Shown here: in pieces, positions 9,757-19,326 of the stretch
How positions within the stretch are numbered: position 1 is the first letter of the stretch
Layout: the number at the start of each line of letters is the position of its first letter
Assembly: GCF_002848265.1 (NCBI RefSeq)
Contig: NZ_CP025422.1
Location: 1-64,000, forward strand
From: Zhihengliuella sp. ISTPL4
GTDB lineage: Bacteria; Actinomycetota; Actinomycetes; Actinomycetales; Microbacteriaceae
DNA: 64,000 nt
Direction of reading: 5' to 3'
Notes under the pieces: generated by a model
Told to the model about the DNA's origin: nothing
Database searches by the model: none
What the model saw: only the letters and a program-made list of their open reading frames with translations
Program-made: the position numbers and the translations under genes

Positions 9757-11112
9757 ATGTCGGGAAACCTGAGCATCGAGCAGCTGGATGCCGGCGTCGC
9801 CGCCGGCGAGATCGACACGGTGATCGTGGCCTTCGCCGATGCGCAGGGACGGCTGGTGGGCAAGCGGGTCTCCGCGCGGCTGTTCCAAGAGGATGTCCTT
9901 CATCACGGAGCCGAGGCCTGCGACTATCTCCTCTCCGTCGATGTCGACATGAACACGGTCGACGGCTATGCGATGTCGGGATGGGATCGCGGATACGGCG
10001 ACATGGTGCTGCGCCCGGACGTCGCGACGCTGCGACGGATCCCGTGGCTGCCGGGAACCGCGCTGGTGATCGCCGATCTGGTGTGGGGTGACGGTGCACC
10101 GGTCGCTCCCTCGCCCCGCGCCATCCTCGACCGTCAGCGTGACCGCCTCGCCGAGCGGGGGTGGACCGCCTTCTCCGGTACCGAGCTCGAGTTCATCGTG
10201 TTCGACAACACCTACCGCGACGCCTGGGCCCGCAAGTACGAGGGGCTGACCCCGGCGACGGACTACAACGTCGACTACAACCTGCTCGCCTCCAGTCGTC
10301 TCGAACCGCTGCTGCGCGACATCCGCAACAGCATGGATGGCGCGGGGCTGTACTGCGAGGGCGTGAAGGGCGAGTGCAACTTCGGGCAGCAGGAGATCGC
10401 GTTCCGCTATGCGGAGGTGCGCGAGACGGCGGATCAGCATGCGCTCTACAAGAACGGTGCGAAGGAGATCGCGGAGCAGCACGGCAAGGCGCTCACCTTC
10501 ATGGCGAAGTTCGACGAACGAGAGGGCAACAGCTGCCACATCCACCTCTCCCTCCGAGATGCGGCCGGCACCCCGGTGATGGCCGGAGACGGTGAGCACG
10601 GGTTCAGTGCTCTCATGGAGCACTGGATCGCCGGTATCCTCGCCACGCTGCGCGAGTTCACTCTCCTCTACGCGCCGACCATCAATTCGTACAAGCGCTT
10701 CGCCAAGGGCAGCTTCGCCCCGACCGGGGTCGCCTGGGGCATCGACAACCGCACCTGCGCTTTGCGGGTGATCGGTTCGGGGTCGGGGCTGCGGGTCGAG
10801 AACCGCGTCCCCGGCGGCGACGTGAACCCATACCTCGGTATCTCCGCCATCATCGCGGGCGGCCTGTACGGCATCGAGAACGAGCTGCCGCTGCCGGAGC
10901 GCTTCACCGGCAATGCGTACGAGGACGCGGTGGAGCATCTGCCCACCACGCTGCGGGAGGCGGCGCAGCTGTTCGGCACCTCGACCATCGCCCGCGAGGC
11001 GTTCGGCGACGACGTGGTCGACCACTACCTGAACCAGGCGCGCATCGAGGTCGAGGCCTACGACGCCGCCGTGACCGACTGGGAGCGCATCCGTGGTTTC
11101 GAACGCCTCTGA
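9757..11112 (+). CDS. Glutamine synthetase-like gamma-glutamyl-amine ligase
   Basis: 451 residues of the type I glutamine synthetase fold. Motifs include EGVKGECNFGQQEI (metal/glutamate site), FMAKFDEREGNSCHIHLSL and INSYKRFAKGSFAPTGVAWG. The neighbours suggest it ATP-dependently couples glutamate to an amine instead of ammonia, as characterised for GlnA4 (gamma-glutamylethanolamide synthetase) and GlnA3 (polyamine) of Streptomyces or PuuA of E. coli. The ethanolamine-type permease favours ethanolamine. The ATG at 9757 has GGGAGCGAGAAG upstream. The 3' end overlaps the hydrolase gene by 20 bases. Confidence 0.8.
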   Translation: MSGNLSIEQLDAGVAAGEIDTVIVAFADAQGRLVGKRVSARLFQEDVLHHGAEACDYLLSVDVDMNTVDGYAMSGWDRGYGDMVLRPDVATLRRIPWLPGTALVIADLVWGDGAPVAPSPRAILDRQRDRLAERGWTAFSGTELEFIVFDNTYRDAWARKYEGLTPATDYNVDYNLLASSRLEPLLRDIRNSMDGAGLYCEGVKGECNFGQQEIAFRYAEVRETADQHALYKNGAKEIAEQHGKALTFMAKFDEREGNSCHIHLSLRDAAGTPVMAGDGEHGFSALMEHWIAGILATLREFTLLYAPTINSYKRFAKGSFAPTGVAWGIDNRTCALRVIGSGSGLRVENRVPGGDVNPYLGISAIIAGGLYGIENELPLPERFTGNAYEDAVEHLPTTLREAAQLFGTSTIAREAFGDDVVDHYLNQARIEVEAYDAAVTDWERIRGFERL

Positions 11113-11845
11113 CCCCGCGCCGCTGATCGGCGTCACCACGTACCTGGAGCGGGCGCAACAGGGGGTCTGGGATGTGCGGGCCGCGTTCCTGCCCGAGCAG
11201 TACCTCGTCGGGGTGACCGCCGCCGGCGGCATCGCGCTGCTGCTGCCTCCCCAGGACGCGGACGCGGCGGAGGCGGCGATCGCCGCGCTGGACGGCCTCA
11301 TCCTCTCCGGCGGCGCCGACGTCGCGCCCGAGCTGTACGGTGCAGAGCGGCATCCGCTGACCGACCCCGCCCGCGTCGATCGCGATGCGTGGGAGCTGGC
11401 GTTGTTCCGCGCGGCAGAGCGTCGCCGGATGCCGGTCCTCGCGATCTGCCGAGGACTTCAGCTCGTGAACGTCGCCCGAGGCGGCACGCTGCACCAGCAC
11501 CTGCCCGAGTCGTTGGGCACGGAGCGCTACCGGCTGGGCGGGGGTGTCTTCGCAGAGAACGACGTCGAGGTGTCCGACGACACAGCGCTCGCCGCGGTGC
11601 TCGGTGCGGGGGAGACCCGGGTGCACAGCTACCACCACCAGGGCATCGACCGCCTCGGGGAGGGGCTGGTTCCCGCCGCCCGTTCCGACGACGGCCTGGT
11701 CCAGGCGTTCGTCGACACCACCGCCGGCCATGTGGTCGGCATCCAATGGCACCCGGAGGAGAACGCCGAGGACCGGCGCCTCTTCGCCGATCTCGTCTCA
11801 CAGGCTCGCGCGTTCACCGCGCAGCGGAAGGAGGGCGTCCGATGA
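11093..11845 (+). CDS. Gamma-glutamyl-amine hydrolase, class I amidotransferase (peptidase C26) family
   Basis: 250 residues, PuuD-like. The nucleophile Cys is in AICRGLQLVNVARGG, and the catalytic His-Glu pair is in GIQWHPEEN. It should release glutamate from the oxidised gamma-glutamyl intermediate. The GTG start at 11093 overlaps the ligase gene, and its own stop overlaps the next start (ATGA at 11842-11845), so the four enzyme genes are translationally linked. Confidence 0.85.
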   Translation: MVSNASDPAPLIGVTTYLERAQQGVWDVRAAFLPEQYLVGVTAAGGIALLLPPQDADAAEAAIAALDGLILSGGADVAPELYGAERHPLTDPARVDRDAWELALFRAAERRRMPVLAICRGLQLVNVARGGTLHQHLPESLGTERYRLGGGVFAENDVEVSDDTALAAVLGAGETRVHSYHHQGIDRLGEGLVPAARSDDGLVQAFVDTTAGHVVGIQWHPEENAEDRRLFADLVSQARAFTAQRKEGVR

Positions 11846-13203
11846 GTACGTTCACCGTCATCAACCCGTCGACGGGAACGCCCATCCGGGAGGTCGGACG
11901 GGCCGACGTCGCGGCGACCGACGCGGCGATCGCGCGTGCCGTCGCCGCACAGCGTCGGTGGGCGGCGCTGGCCCCGGTCGCGCGAGCCGACGCCCTCCGG
12001 GCCTTCGCCCGCGTCGTCGAGGGTGCGGTCGAAGAGCTGGCGCAGCTGGAGGTCCTCAACTCCGGTCACCCCCTCGGCTCGGCTCGCTGGGAAGCGGGCC
12101 ATGTGGCGCAGGTGCTCAACTACTATTCGGCCGACCCCGAGCGCCTGTCCGGGCGACAGATCCCGGTCGCCGGCGGCCTGGACGTCACCTTCCACGATCC
12201 GTACGGCGTGGTCGGGGTCATCGTGCCGTGGAACTTCCCGATGACGATCGCCTCCTGGGCGTTCGCACCGGCGCTCGCCGCGGGCAACGCCGTCGTGCTG
12301 AAGCCCGCCGAGCTGACCCCGCTCACCGCGATCCGTCTCGGTGAGCTCGCCCTCGAAGCAGGGCTGCCGGAGGGGCTCTTCGCGGTGGTCACGGGCTCCG
12401 GATCCGTGGTGGGCCAACGACTGGTCGAGCACCCCGAGGTGCGGAAGGTCGTCTTCACCGGATCCACCGAGGTCGGCGTGGAGGTGGCGGCCGGTTGCGC
12501 GCGGGCGCTCAAGCCGGTCACGCTGGAACTCGGTGGCAAGAGTGCGAACATCGTTTTCGCCGACGCCGACCTGGAACGCGCGGCGGCCGGTGTGCCGGGT
12601 TCGGTCTTCGACAATGCCGGACAGGACTGCTGCGCGCGCAGCCGCCTGCTCGTCCAGCGCTCCGTGTACGACCGCTTCCTCGAACTGCTCGAGCCGGCCG
12701 TCTCCGCCTGGCGGGTCGGCGACCCGTCGCGGGAGGACACCGACATGGGCCCGCTCATCTCGGCGGGGCACCGGGAGTCGGTGGCGTCTTTCCTCGACGG
12801 CGCCGACATCGCCTTCCGCGGTAGTGCGCCCCAGGGGGACGGGTTCTGGTTCGCGCCGGCCGTCGTCCGCGCCGACCCCGCCGACCGGATCGCGCAGCAG
12901 GAGGTGTTCGGGCCCGTCGTGGCGGTCATGCCGTTCGAGGACGAAGCCGACGCAATCCGCCTCGCCAACGACACGATCTACGGTCTCGCAGGTTCCGTGT
13001 GGACGGAGAACCTCTCCCGCGCCGTGCGCGTCGCCCGCGGGGTGCGCAGCGGGGTCCTCTCCGTGAACTCCCACTCCTCGGTGCGCTATGCCACGCCGTT
13101 CGGAGGCATGAAAGCCTCGGGACTCGGCCGCGAACTCGGCCCCGACGCCGCCGAGCACTTCACGGAGACCAAGAACGTCTTCTTCGCCACCGACGACCTC
13201 TGA
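11842..13203 (+). CDS. NAD(P)-dependent aldehyde dehydrogenase
   Basis: 453 residues of the ALDH superfamily: VGVIVPWNFPM, FTGSTEVG (cofactor site), VTLELGGKSANIVF (Glu general base) and NAGQDCCARS, which carries the catalytic Cys. In a gamma-glutamylation pathway it would oxidise the gamma-glutamyl aldehyde, as PuuC does in putrescine breakdown. Position in the operon supports that; substrate is inferred. Confidence 0.85.
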   Translation: MSTFTVINPSTGTPIREVGRADVAATDAAIARAVAAQRRWAALAPVARADALRAFARVVEGAVEELAQLEVLNSGHPLGSARWEAGHVAQVLNYYSADPERLSGRQIPVAGGLDVTFHDPYGVVGVIVPWNFPMTIASWAFAPALAAGNAVVLKPAELTPLTAIRLGELALEAGLPEGLFAVVTGSGSVVGQRLVEHPEVRKVVFTGSTEVGVEVAAGCARALKPVTLELGGKSANIVFADADLERAAAGVPGSVFDNAGQDCCARSRLLVQRSVYDRFLELLEPAVSAWRVGDPSREDTDMGPLISAGHRESVASFLDGADIAFRGSAPQGDGFWFAPAVVRADPADRIAQQEVFGPVVAVMPFEDEADAIRLANDTIYGLAGSVWTENLSRAVRVARGVRSGVLSVNSHSSVRYATPFGGMKASGLGRELGPDAAEHFTETKNVFFATDDL

Positions 13204-13241
13204 TCGCGGCGACCTTCACCCCTTCCGGAACGGAGAACACC

Positions 13242-14021
13242 ATGACCATCGACCTGACCCAGCGGCTCCGCGACCGTGTGGCCATCATCACCGGCGGGGC
13301 GAGTGGCATCGGCTTCGCCACCGCGAAGAGGTTCGCCGCCGAAGGTGCCTTCGTCGTGATCGCCGATGTCGATCCCGTGACCGGGGAGGCGGCGGCGGCC
13401 GAGATCGGCGGTGCCTTCCGGCCGGTGGATGTGGCGGACGAAGCCAGGGTGGACGCGCTGTTCGACGGCGTCGCGGCCGAGTACGGGCGCCTCGACATCG
13501 CGTTCAACAACGCCGGCATCTCCCCGGCGGACGACGACTCGATCGAGACCACCGAGCTTCCGGCGTGGGATCGGGTGCAGGACGTGAACCTCAAGAGCGT
13601 CTACCTGTGCAGCCGGGCGGCGCTCCGTCACATGCTGCCGGCCGGCCGCGGCTCCATCATCAACACGGCCTCCTTCGTCGCCCTCCTGGGCTCCGCGACC
13701 TCGCAGATCAGCTACACGGCGTCGAAGGGTGGCGTGCTGGCGATGTCCCGGGAACTGGGTGTCCAGTTCGCGCGGCAGGGGGTGCGGGTGAATGCGCTCT
13801 GCCCCGGTCCGGTGAACACCCCGCTGCTGCAGGAGCTGTTCGCGAAGGACCCGGAGCGCGCGCAGCGACGGCTCGTGCACGTTCCGATGGGCCGGTTCGC
13901 CGAGCCGGAGGAGCTTGCCGCGGCGGTCGCGTTCCTCGCCTCCGACGACTCGTCGTTCATCACCGCCAGCGCCTTCGTCGTCGACGGCGGCATCACCAAC
14001 GCCTACGTCACCCCGCTGTGA
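13242..14021 (+). CDS. SDR-family NAD(P)-dependent oxidoreductase
   Basis: 259 residues, classical short-chain dehydrogenase. TGGASGIGFA cofactor motif, NNAGIS, catalytic Ser in NTASFVAL, Tyr-x3-Lys in SYTASKGG and PGPVNTPL are all present. In this cluster an alcohol-to-aldehyde step is missing for ethanolamine, and this enzyme is the natural candidate (gamma-glutamylethanolamide to aldehyde). No flavin amine oxidase of the PuuB type is present, which argues against a standard putrescine route. Start ATG at 13242 after CGGAGAACACC. Confidence 0.85.
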   Translation: MTIDLTQRLRDRVAIITGGASGIGFATAKRFAAEGAFVVIADVDPVTGEAAAAEIGGAFRPVDVADEARVDALFDGVAAEYGRLDIAFNNAGISPADDDSIETTELPAWDRVQDVNLKSVYLCSRAALRHMLPAGRGSIINTASFVALLGSATSQISYTASKGGVLAMSRELGVQFARQGVRVNALCPGPVNTPLLQELFAKDPERAQRRLVHVPMGRFAEPEELAAAVAFLASDDSSFITASAFVVDGGITNAYVTPL

Positions 14022-14054
14022 GCGGTGCCCACCTCGCTGTGACAGGGTGAAGGA

Positions 14055-14783
14055 ATGAGCGAGCACTCTTCCGACGGCGACCTCGTCGAGGTGCGGAAGG
14101 CGGTCTACCGTCCCCTGCGCCGGGGGAACGCCCTCGAGGACGCGGTGGCTCGTCTCGTCCAGACGATCCGGCTCGGCGTCGTCGCGCCGGGGGAGTCCCT
14201 GCCTCCGGAGCGGGAGCTCGCGGCCTCGTTCGGGGTCAGCCGGGACACCGTGCGCGAGGCGATCCGCGAACTCGCCGACACCGGATACCTGCTGCCCCGC
14301 CGCGGCCGGTACGGCGGGACGTTCGTGGCGGACCCGCTACCGCATCCCTCGGTGATCGGGACGGTCACCCCGGAGGAACTGGACGACGTGCTCGGGCTGC
14401 GCCGAGTGCTCGAGTGCGGCTCCGCTCGCGCCGCGGCGAGCCGGACGCTCGATGCCGCGACGCGGGCCGACCTGTGGGCGCGCCATGAGGCCGCGCTGCC
14501 CGCGGGGCCCGAGGAGTATCGACGACTCGACACCCTGCTGCACCTGGCGATCGCCGAAGCCGCCGGTATCCCGTCGCTCGTCGCGCTCGTCGCCGAGAAC
14601 AGGGCGGACGTCAACGTCTGGCTCGACACCTTCCCTCTCCTGCCGCGGAACATCCAGCACTCGGGGGAGCAGCACGAGAGCATCGTGTCCGCGATCCTCG
14701 CCGGGCGCCCGGACGCCGCGGAGGCGGCTATGCGCGACCATCTCGCCGGCTCGGAGGCCCTGCTGCGCGGGTTCCTGATCTGA
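14055..14783 (+). CDS. FadR-subfamily GntR regulator
   Basis: 242 residues. N-terminal GntR winged helix (LPPERELAASFGVSRDTVREAIRELADTGYL region, about residues 45-80) and a C-terminal helical FCD domain with metal-binding type His and Asp residues (LLHLAIAEAAG, HESIVSAILAGRPDAAEAAM). It closes the amine operon 33 bases after the SDR gene and probably controls it. The convergent aminotransferase ends 4 bases downstream. Confidence 0.88.
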   Translation: MSEHSSDGDLVEVRKAVYRPLRRGNALEDAVARLVQTIRLGVVAPGESLPPERELAASFGVSRDTVREAIRELADTGYLLPRRGRYGGTFVADPLPHPSVIGTVTPEELDDVLGLRRVLECGSARAAASRTLDAATRADLWARHEAALPAGPEEYRRLDTLLHLAIAEAAGIPSLVALVAENRADVNVWLDTFPLLPRNIQHSGEQHESIVSAILAGRPDAAEAAMRDHLAGSEALLRGFLI

Positions 14784-14787
14784 GCCG

Positions 14788-16185
14788 TCAGCCGGCGGCG
14801 AGCTCGTCGGCGACGGCCAGAGCATCGTCGATCACCGCCAGACCTCGGATCAGCTCGTCCTCCTCGATCACCAGCGGCGGCGCGATGTGCAGCCGATGGA
14901 AATGCGTGAAGGGCCAGACTCCGCCGTGCTTGGCGGCGGCCGCCACCGCGGTCATCGGCGCGGCATCGGCACCGCTCGCGTTGAACGGCACGAGCGGCTC
15001 CCTGGTCCGCTGATCCCGCACGAGCTCCACCGCCCAGAACAGCCCGCGACCGCGCACCTCGCCCACGCTCGGGTGCGACTGCGCCCAGGAGCGCAGGGTC
15101 GGACCGACGATCCGCTCGCCGAGGTCGCGCACCCGCTCCAGGACGCCGTCGCGGCGGAACACCTCGAACGTGGCCACACCGGCGGCGCAGGCGAGAGGGT
15201 GTCCGGAGTACGTGAGCCCGCCCGCGAACGGGACGGTGTCGAAGGCGGCGGCGATGCGGTCGGAGATCACGACGCCGCCGAGCGGGACATAGCCGGAGTT
15301 CACGCCCTTCGCGAAGGTGATCAGGTCGGGCCGCCCGTCGAAGGCATCGATGCCGAACCACTCACCGAGCCGGCCGAACCCCACCATGACCTCGTCGGCG
15401 ATGGAGACGATCCCGTAGCGATCGCAGAGCGCGCGCACGCCCGGCAGGTACCCGTGCGGCGGGGGCAGCACGCCGTTGGTGCCGACGACCGTCTCGATGA
15501 TGATCGCGGCGATCGTCTGCGGCCCTTCGAGCTGGATCGTCTGCTCCAGATGGGCGAGGGCGCGCTCGGTCTCCTGTTCGGGCGTCTCGCTGTGGAACGG
15601 GGATCGGTAGAGGTACGGCCCGAAGAACCGCACAGCCCCGGAGTCGACGGTGTCGTTCGCCCAGCGGCGCGGGTCGCCGGTGAGCGAGATCGCGGTCGCG
15701 GTGGAGCCGTGGTAGCTGCGGTACATCGACAGGACCTTCCGGCGCCCGGTCGCCTGTCGGGCCATGCGTACCGCGTACTCGTTCGCCTCCGCGCCACCGT
15801 TCGTGAAGAACACCTTCTCGAACCCGTCGGGGGCGACCTCGGCGATGAGGCGGGCGAGCTCCCCCCGGACGTCGTTGGCCATCGACGGCTGGATGGTCGC
15901 GAGCCGACCGGCCTGCTGCTGGATCGCGGCGACGAGGTCCGGATGCTGGTGCCCCAGATTCAGGTTCACGAGCTGGCTGGAGAAGTCGAGGTACGCGGTG
16001 CCCTCGTAGTCCCAGAAGGTCGAACCTCGACCCGCGGCGACCGGCATCGGGTCGATCAGCGCCTGGGCGCTCCAGGAGTGGAAGACGTGGGCCCGGTCGT
16101 CGGCGCGCACCTGCGCCTCGGCGTCCGGGTCAGGAAGCGGGGAGGAGATTCCGTGGCGGTCGGTGAAGGTCGTCATCGTGGGCAC
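14788..16185 (-). CDS. Class III PLP-dependent aminotransferase
   Basis: 465 residues of the omega-amino acid:pyruvate/GABA aminotransferase type. FFTNGGAEANEYAVRMAR, MYRSYHGSTATA, IADEVMVGFGR and the PLP lysine in ITFAKGVNSGYVPLGGV are visible. Paired in one operon with the mmsA-like dehydrogenase, it fits conversion of beta-alanine, beta-aminoisobutyrate or a similar omega-amino acid to a semialdehyde that the next enzyme oxidises. Substrate not determinable from sequence. Confidence 0.85.
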   Translation of the reverse strand: MPTMTTFTDRHGISSPLPDPDAEAQVRADDRAHVFHSWSAQALIDPMPVAAGRGSTFWDYEGTAYLDFSSQLVNLNLGHQHPDLVAAIQQQAGRLATIQPSMANDVRGELARLIAEVAPDGFEKVFFTNGGAEANEYAVRMARQATGRRKVLSMYRSYHGSTATAISLTGDPRRWANDTVDSGAVRFFGPYLYRSPFHSETPEQETERALAHLEQTIQLEGPQTIAAIIIETVVGTNGVLPPPHGYLPGVRALCDRYGIVSIADEVMVGFGRLGEWFGIDAFDGRPDLITFAKGVNSGYVPLGGVVISDRIAAAFDTVPFAGGLTYSGHPLACAAGVATFEVFRRDGVLERVRDLGERIVGPTLRSWAQSHPSVGEVRGRGLFWAVELVRDQRTREPLVPFNASGADAAPMTAVAAAAKHGGVWPFTHFHRLHIAPPLVIEEDELIRGLAVIDDALAVADELAAG

Positions 16186-16191
16186 TCCTCG

Positions 16192-17676
16192 TCAGTGGTT
16201 GCTCGGGAAGCCGAGGTCGATCTGCGACGGGGTGTGGTCGGGCCACCGCGTCGTCACGACCTTCGACCGTGTGTAGAAGTGCACGGATTCCGGGCCGTAG
16301 ATGTGCGCATCGCCGAACAGGGAGTCCTTCCACCCGCCGAAGGAGTACGCGCCGACGGGCACCGGGATCGGGACGTTGACGCCGACCATGCCGACCTCGA
16401 TGTCGAACTCGTACTGCCGGGCCGTCCCGCCGTCGCGTGTGAAGATCGCGGTGCCGTTCCCGTAGGCGTTCGCGTTGACGAGCGCGACCGCCTCCGCATA
16501 AGTGGCCACGCGCACGACGGACAGGACCGGGCCGAAGATCTCGTCGTCGTAGACGCGCATGCCCGGCGTGACGCCGTCGATCAGGCTCACCCCGAGGAAG
16601 AAGCCGTCGCCGTCGAACTCCTTCGTCGTGCCGTCGACGACGACGGTGGCGCCCTCCGCCGCCGCTCCCGTGACGTAGGAGGCGACGCGATCGCGATGCT
16701 CGGCGGTGATGAGCGGACCCATCTCGCTGGCCGGGTCCGTGCCGGGTCCGATCGAGAGTCCATCGATACGCGACGCGATCGCGGCGACGAGGTCGTCGGC
16801 GATGTCGCCCACCGCCACGAGCACCGACACGGCCATGCAGCGCTCGCCCGCGGAGCCGTAGGCCGCGGAAACGGCGGCGTCGGCGGCCGCGTCGATGTCG
16901 GCGTCGGGCATCACGACCATGTGGTTCTTCGCGCCTCCGAGCGCCTGGACGCGCTTCCCGGCGGCAGACGCCCGCTGATAGATCGACCGGGCGATCGGCG
17001 TCGAGCCGACGAAGCTCACCGCCTGCACTCGCGGGGAGCCCAGGAGTGCGTCGACGGTCTCCCGATCGCCGTGCACGACGTTGAGGACGCCGTCCGGCAG
17101 GCCGGCCTCGCGGAACAGCCGGGCGAGCCAGACCGCAGCGGACGGGTCCTTCTCGCTGGGCTTGAGGACGACCGTGTTGCCGCAGGCGATCGCCGAGGCG
17201 ACCATCCACAGCGGCACCATGACCGGGAAGTTGAACGGCGTGATCGCCGCGACCACGCCGACCGGCTGCTTGACGGAGTGCACGTCGACCCCGCGAGCGA
17301 CCTGTTCGCTGCGCTCACCCTTGAGCAGGTGCACGAGGCCGGCCGCGAACTCGACGTTCTCGATGCCGCGGGAGACCTCGCCGGCCGCGTCGGACAGGAC
17401 CTTGCCGTGCTCGGAGGTCACGATGGCCGCGAGCTCGTCCGTGCGCTCCTTCAGGAGCTGACGGAGCCGGAAGAACACGTCGGCGCGCTTGATGAGACTC
17501 GTCTCCCGCCACGCCGGGAGGGCCGCGGCTGCGGCCGCGATCGCGGCCTCGACCTCGGCGGGAGAGGCGAACGCGACCTCTTTCGTGACGGCTCCCGTCG
17601 CGGGATCGAAGACGGGGCCGCGGCGGGCCGCTTCGCCGATTTCGGCGCCGTTGATGACGTGACGGACGATGTCCAC
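16192..17676 (-). CDS. mmsA: CoA-acylating (methyl)malonate-semialdehyde dehydrogenase
   Basis: 494 residues. FNFPVMVPLWM, GAKNHMVVMPDAD and the catalytic Cys in GSAGERCMAVSV mark the MmsA subgroup, which oxidises malonate or methylmalonate semialdehyde to acetyl- or propionyl-CoA. The GTG start at 17676 is chosen because GAAGGAGC lies just upstream; an ATG further up at 17754 would run into the divergent pucR-like gene. The aminotransferase gene follows 6 bases downstream. Confidence 0.87.
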   Translation of the reverse strand: MDIVRHVINGAEIGEAARRGPVFDPATGAVTKEVAFASPAEVEAAIAAAAAALPAWRETSLIKRADVFFRLRQLLKERTDELAAIVTSEHGKVLSDAAGEVSRGIENVEFAAGLVHLLKGERSEQVARGVDVHSVKQPVGVVAAITPFNFPVMVPLWMVASAIACGNTVVLKPSEKDPSAAVWLARLFREAGLPDGVLNVVHGDRETVDALLGSPRVQAVSFVGSTPIARSIYQRASAAGKRVQALGGAKNHMVVMPDADIDAAADAAVSAAYGSAGERCMAVSVLVAVGDIADDLVAAIASRIDGLSIGPGTDPASEMGPLITAEHRDRVASYVTGAAAEGATVVVDGTTKEFDGDGFFLGVSLIDGVTPGMRVYDDEIFGPVLSVVRVATYAEAVALVNANAYGNGTAIFTRDGGTARQYEFDIEVGMVGVNVPIPVPVGAYSFGGWKDSLFGDAHIYGPESVHFYTRSKVVTTRWPDHTPSQIDLGFPSNH

Positions 17677-17739
17677 GGAAGCTCCTTCGCAGAGGGTCAC
17701 GTATCGAACACTCTGACCGAGGCTCACTACGCTGGGGGT

Positions 17740-19317
17740 GTGACCCATGCTCACAGAGAAGAGAGCGCGATCGGAGCGTCAGAGCGTCAGGATTCTGCGG
17801 CCGGTCGGACAGATCGTCCGGAACGTCAGTCCTCGTTGTTGCGCGTCGCGGACGTGCTCGCGCTTCCGGCGGTACAGCGGGGCGTGCCGACGGTGCTCGT
17901 CGGTGGGCGCGCGCTCGACGCGGGCGTGCGCTGGGTCCACGTCTCGGACAGCGCCGCTGTCGCCCGCCTCCTCGACGGCGGAGAACTGCTGCTCACGACG
18001 GGCGCGGCCTGGCCGACCGCACCGGCACAGCTCCGTGCCCTCGTGGCCGAGCTCACGGCCGTCGGGGTCTCGGGCATCGTCATCGAGCTCGGCGCCCGGA
18101 TGCCCCGCGTTCCGGAGGCGGTCGTCCAGGCGTGCGCCTCCTCCGGTCTCGCTCTCGTCGCGCTCGCCGCAGAGGTCAAGTTCGTCGCGGTGACCGAGGC
18201 CGTGCATCGCGCCTTGATCGAGGCGCAGACGGAGGCGTTGCGCGAGCGTCAGCGTCTGCACGATCTCTTCACCGCCCTCAGTCTGCGGGGCGCGCCCGCC
18301 GATGTGGTCGTGGCGGAGGTCGCCCGCGCGCTCGACGCCCCCGTCCACCTGGAGAACCCCGCGGGCGAGGTGGTCGCGATCGAAGCCCTCCGCGTCCCTG
18401 TCAGCGAAGCCCTCCCTCCGCCGGGTGCGGGCGACCGCGACCGCGTGCCGGTGCAGGCCCGCGGTGTGCGCTGGGGCTGGCTCGTCGCAGGCGACGGTCC
18501 CGCGCATCCCGCCGGCCGTGCCACCGTCATGGAGCTGGGCGCGACGGCCCTCGCGTTCGGCTGCCTCGCCGACGGAGAGGGCGCGTGGACCGTGCTCGCG
18601 CATCGGAGCCTTATCGACGATCTCCTCGGCGCGCGCTTCGCCCGCGAGGAGGACATCGCGGCACGCCTCCGGCGACTCGGGCTCGACCCGGCGGCCGGGA
18701 TCGGTCACGGGCTCGTGCTCCACACGGACGAGGCTCCGGACCGCATCATCGCCCGAGCGCGCGCGGCGGGCGTGGTGGCGGTGGGCTCGCGGCGAGGAGC
18801 CGACGTGGTGCTGCTCGTCGCGGCCGGAGCCGGCGCGCTGACCGATGCCATCGTCCAGCGCGTGTCCGGCGGTGTGCCCGCGGTCCTCGGGCCGGGCGCC
18901 GACGACGTCCTCGGGCTGTTCGCTTCGACGCGTGCCGCGCTCGAGCTTGCCGGCCGATCGTCCGGAAGCCACGGGCCACGCGTCCTCCGCGTCGCAGACC
19001 GGCCGCTGGAACGTCTCGTGTCCGCCCTGCGTGACGACCGTCGTCTCCAGGCGCACAGCGAGCAGATGCTGGATCCGCTGGTCCGCCACGACCGCGATCG
19101 CCGGGGTGATCTGCTCGACGTCCTCGCCGCGCTCGTCGCGCATCCGGGGAACCGGTCCGCGGCGGCGGCGGCGAGCCACCTCTCCCGCTCGGTGTTCTAT
19201 CAGCGCCTCGCCGTCATCGGTGATCTGCTCGGCGCTGATCTGGATGACGGGGAGACGCTCGCCGCCTTGCACCTCGCCCTCCTCGCCCGGCGTCGCGACG
19301 AGACCCGCACGACCTGA
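17740..19317 (+). CDS. PucR-family transcriptional regulator
   Basis: 525 residues. The N-terminal PucR domain (VADVLALPAVQRG through LLDGGELLLTTG, about residues 30-150) is followed by a GGDEF-like central region. A C-terminal PucR helix-turn-helix contains LAALVAHPGNRSAAAAASHL and SVFYQRLAVI. It diverges from mmsA across a 63-base gap and probably activates the aminotransferase-mmsA operon. The GTG at 17740 follows a GGGGG ribosome-binding stretch; a start a few codons later cannot be excluded. Confidence 0.85.
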   Translation: MTHAHREESAIGASERQDSAAGRTDRPERQSSLLRVADVLALPAVQRGVPTVLVGGRALDAGVRWVHVSDSAAVARLLDGGELLLTTGAAWPTAPAQLRALVAELTAVGVSGIVIELGARMPRVPEAVVQACASSGLALVALAAEVKFVAVTEAVHRALIEAQTEALRERQRLHDLFTALSLRGAPADVVVAEVARALDAPVHLENPAGEVVAIEALRVPVSEALPPPGAGDRDRVPVQARGVRWGWLVAGDGPAHPAGRATVMELGATALAFGCLADGEGAWTVLAHRSLIDDLLGARFAREEDIAARLRRLGLDPAAGIGHGLVLHTDEAPDRIIARARAAGVVAVGSRRGADVVLLVAAGAGALTDAIVQRVSGGVPAVLGPGADDVLGLFASTRAALELAGRSSGSHGPRVLRVADRPLERLVSALRDDRRLQAHSEQMLDPLVRHDRDRRGDLLDVLAALVAHPGNRSAAAAASHLSRSVFYQRLAVIGDLLGADLDDGETLAALHLALLARRRDETRTT

Positions 19318-19326
19318 GTCGCGCCG

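Noticed and set aside
9757-11112. Housekeeping glutamine synthetase (glnA)
   Set aside because: Operon context with an amine permease, gamma-glutamyl hydrolase and dehydrogenases fits a gamma-glutamyl-amine ligase better.
14887-17739. A long open upstream extension of the pucR-like frame
   Set aside because: It runs antisense through the aminotransferase and mmsA genes; the PucR domain begins only after 17740.
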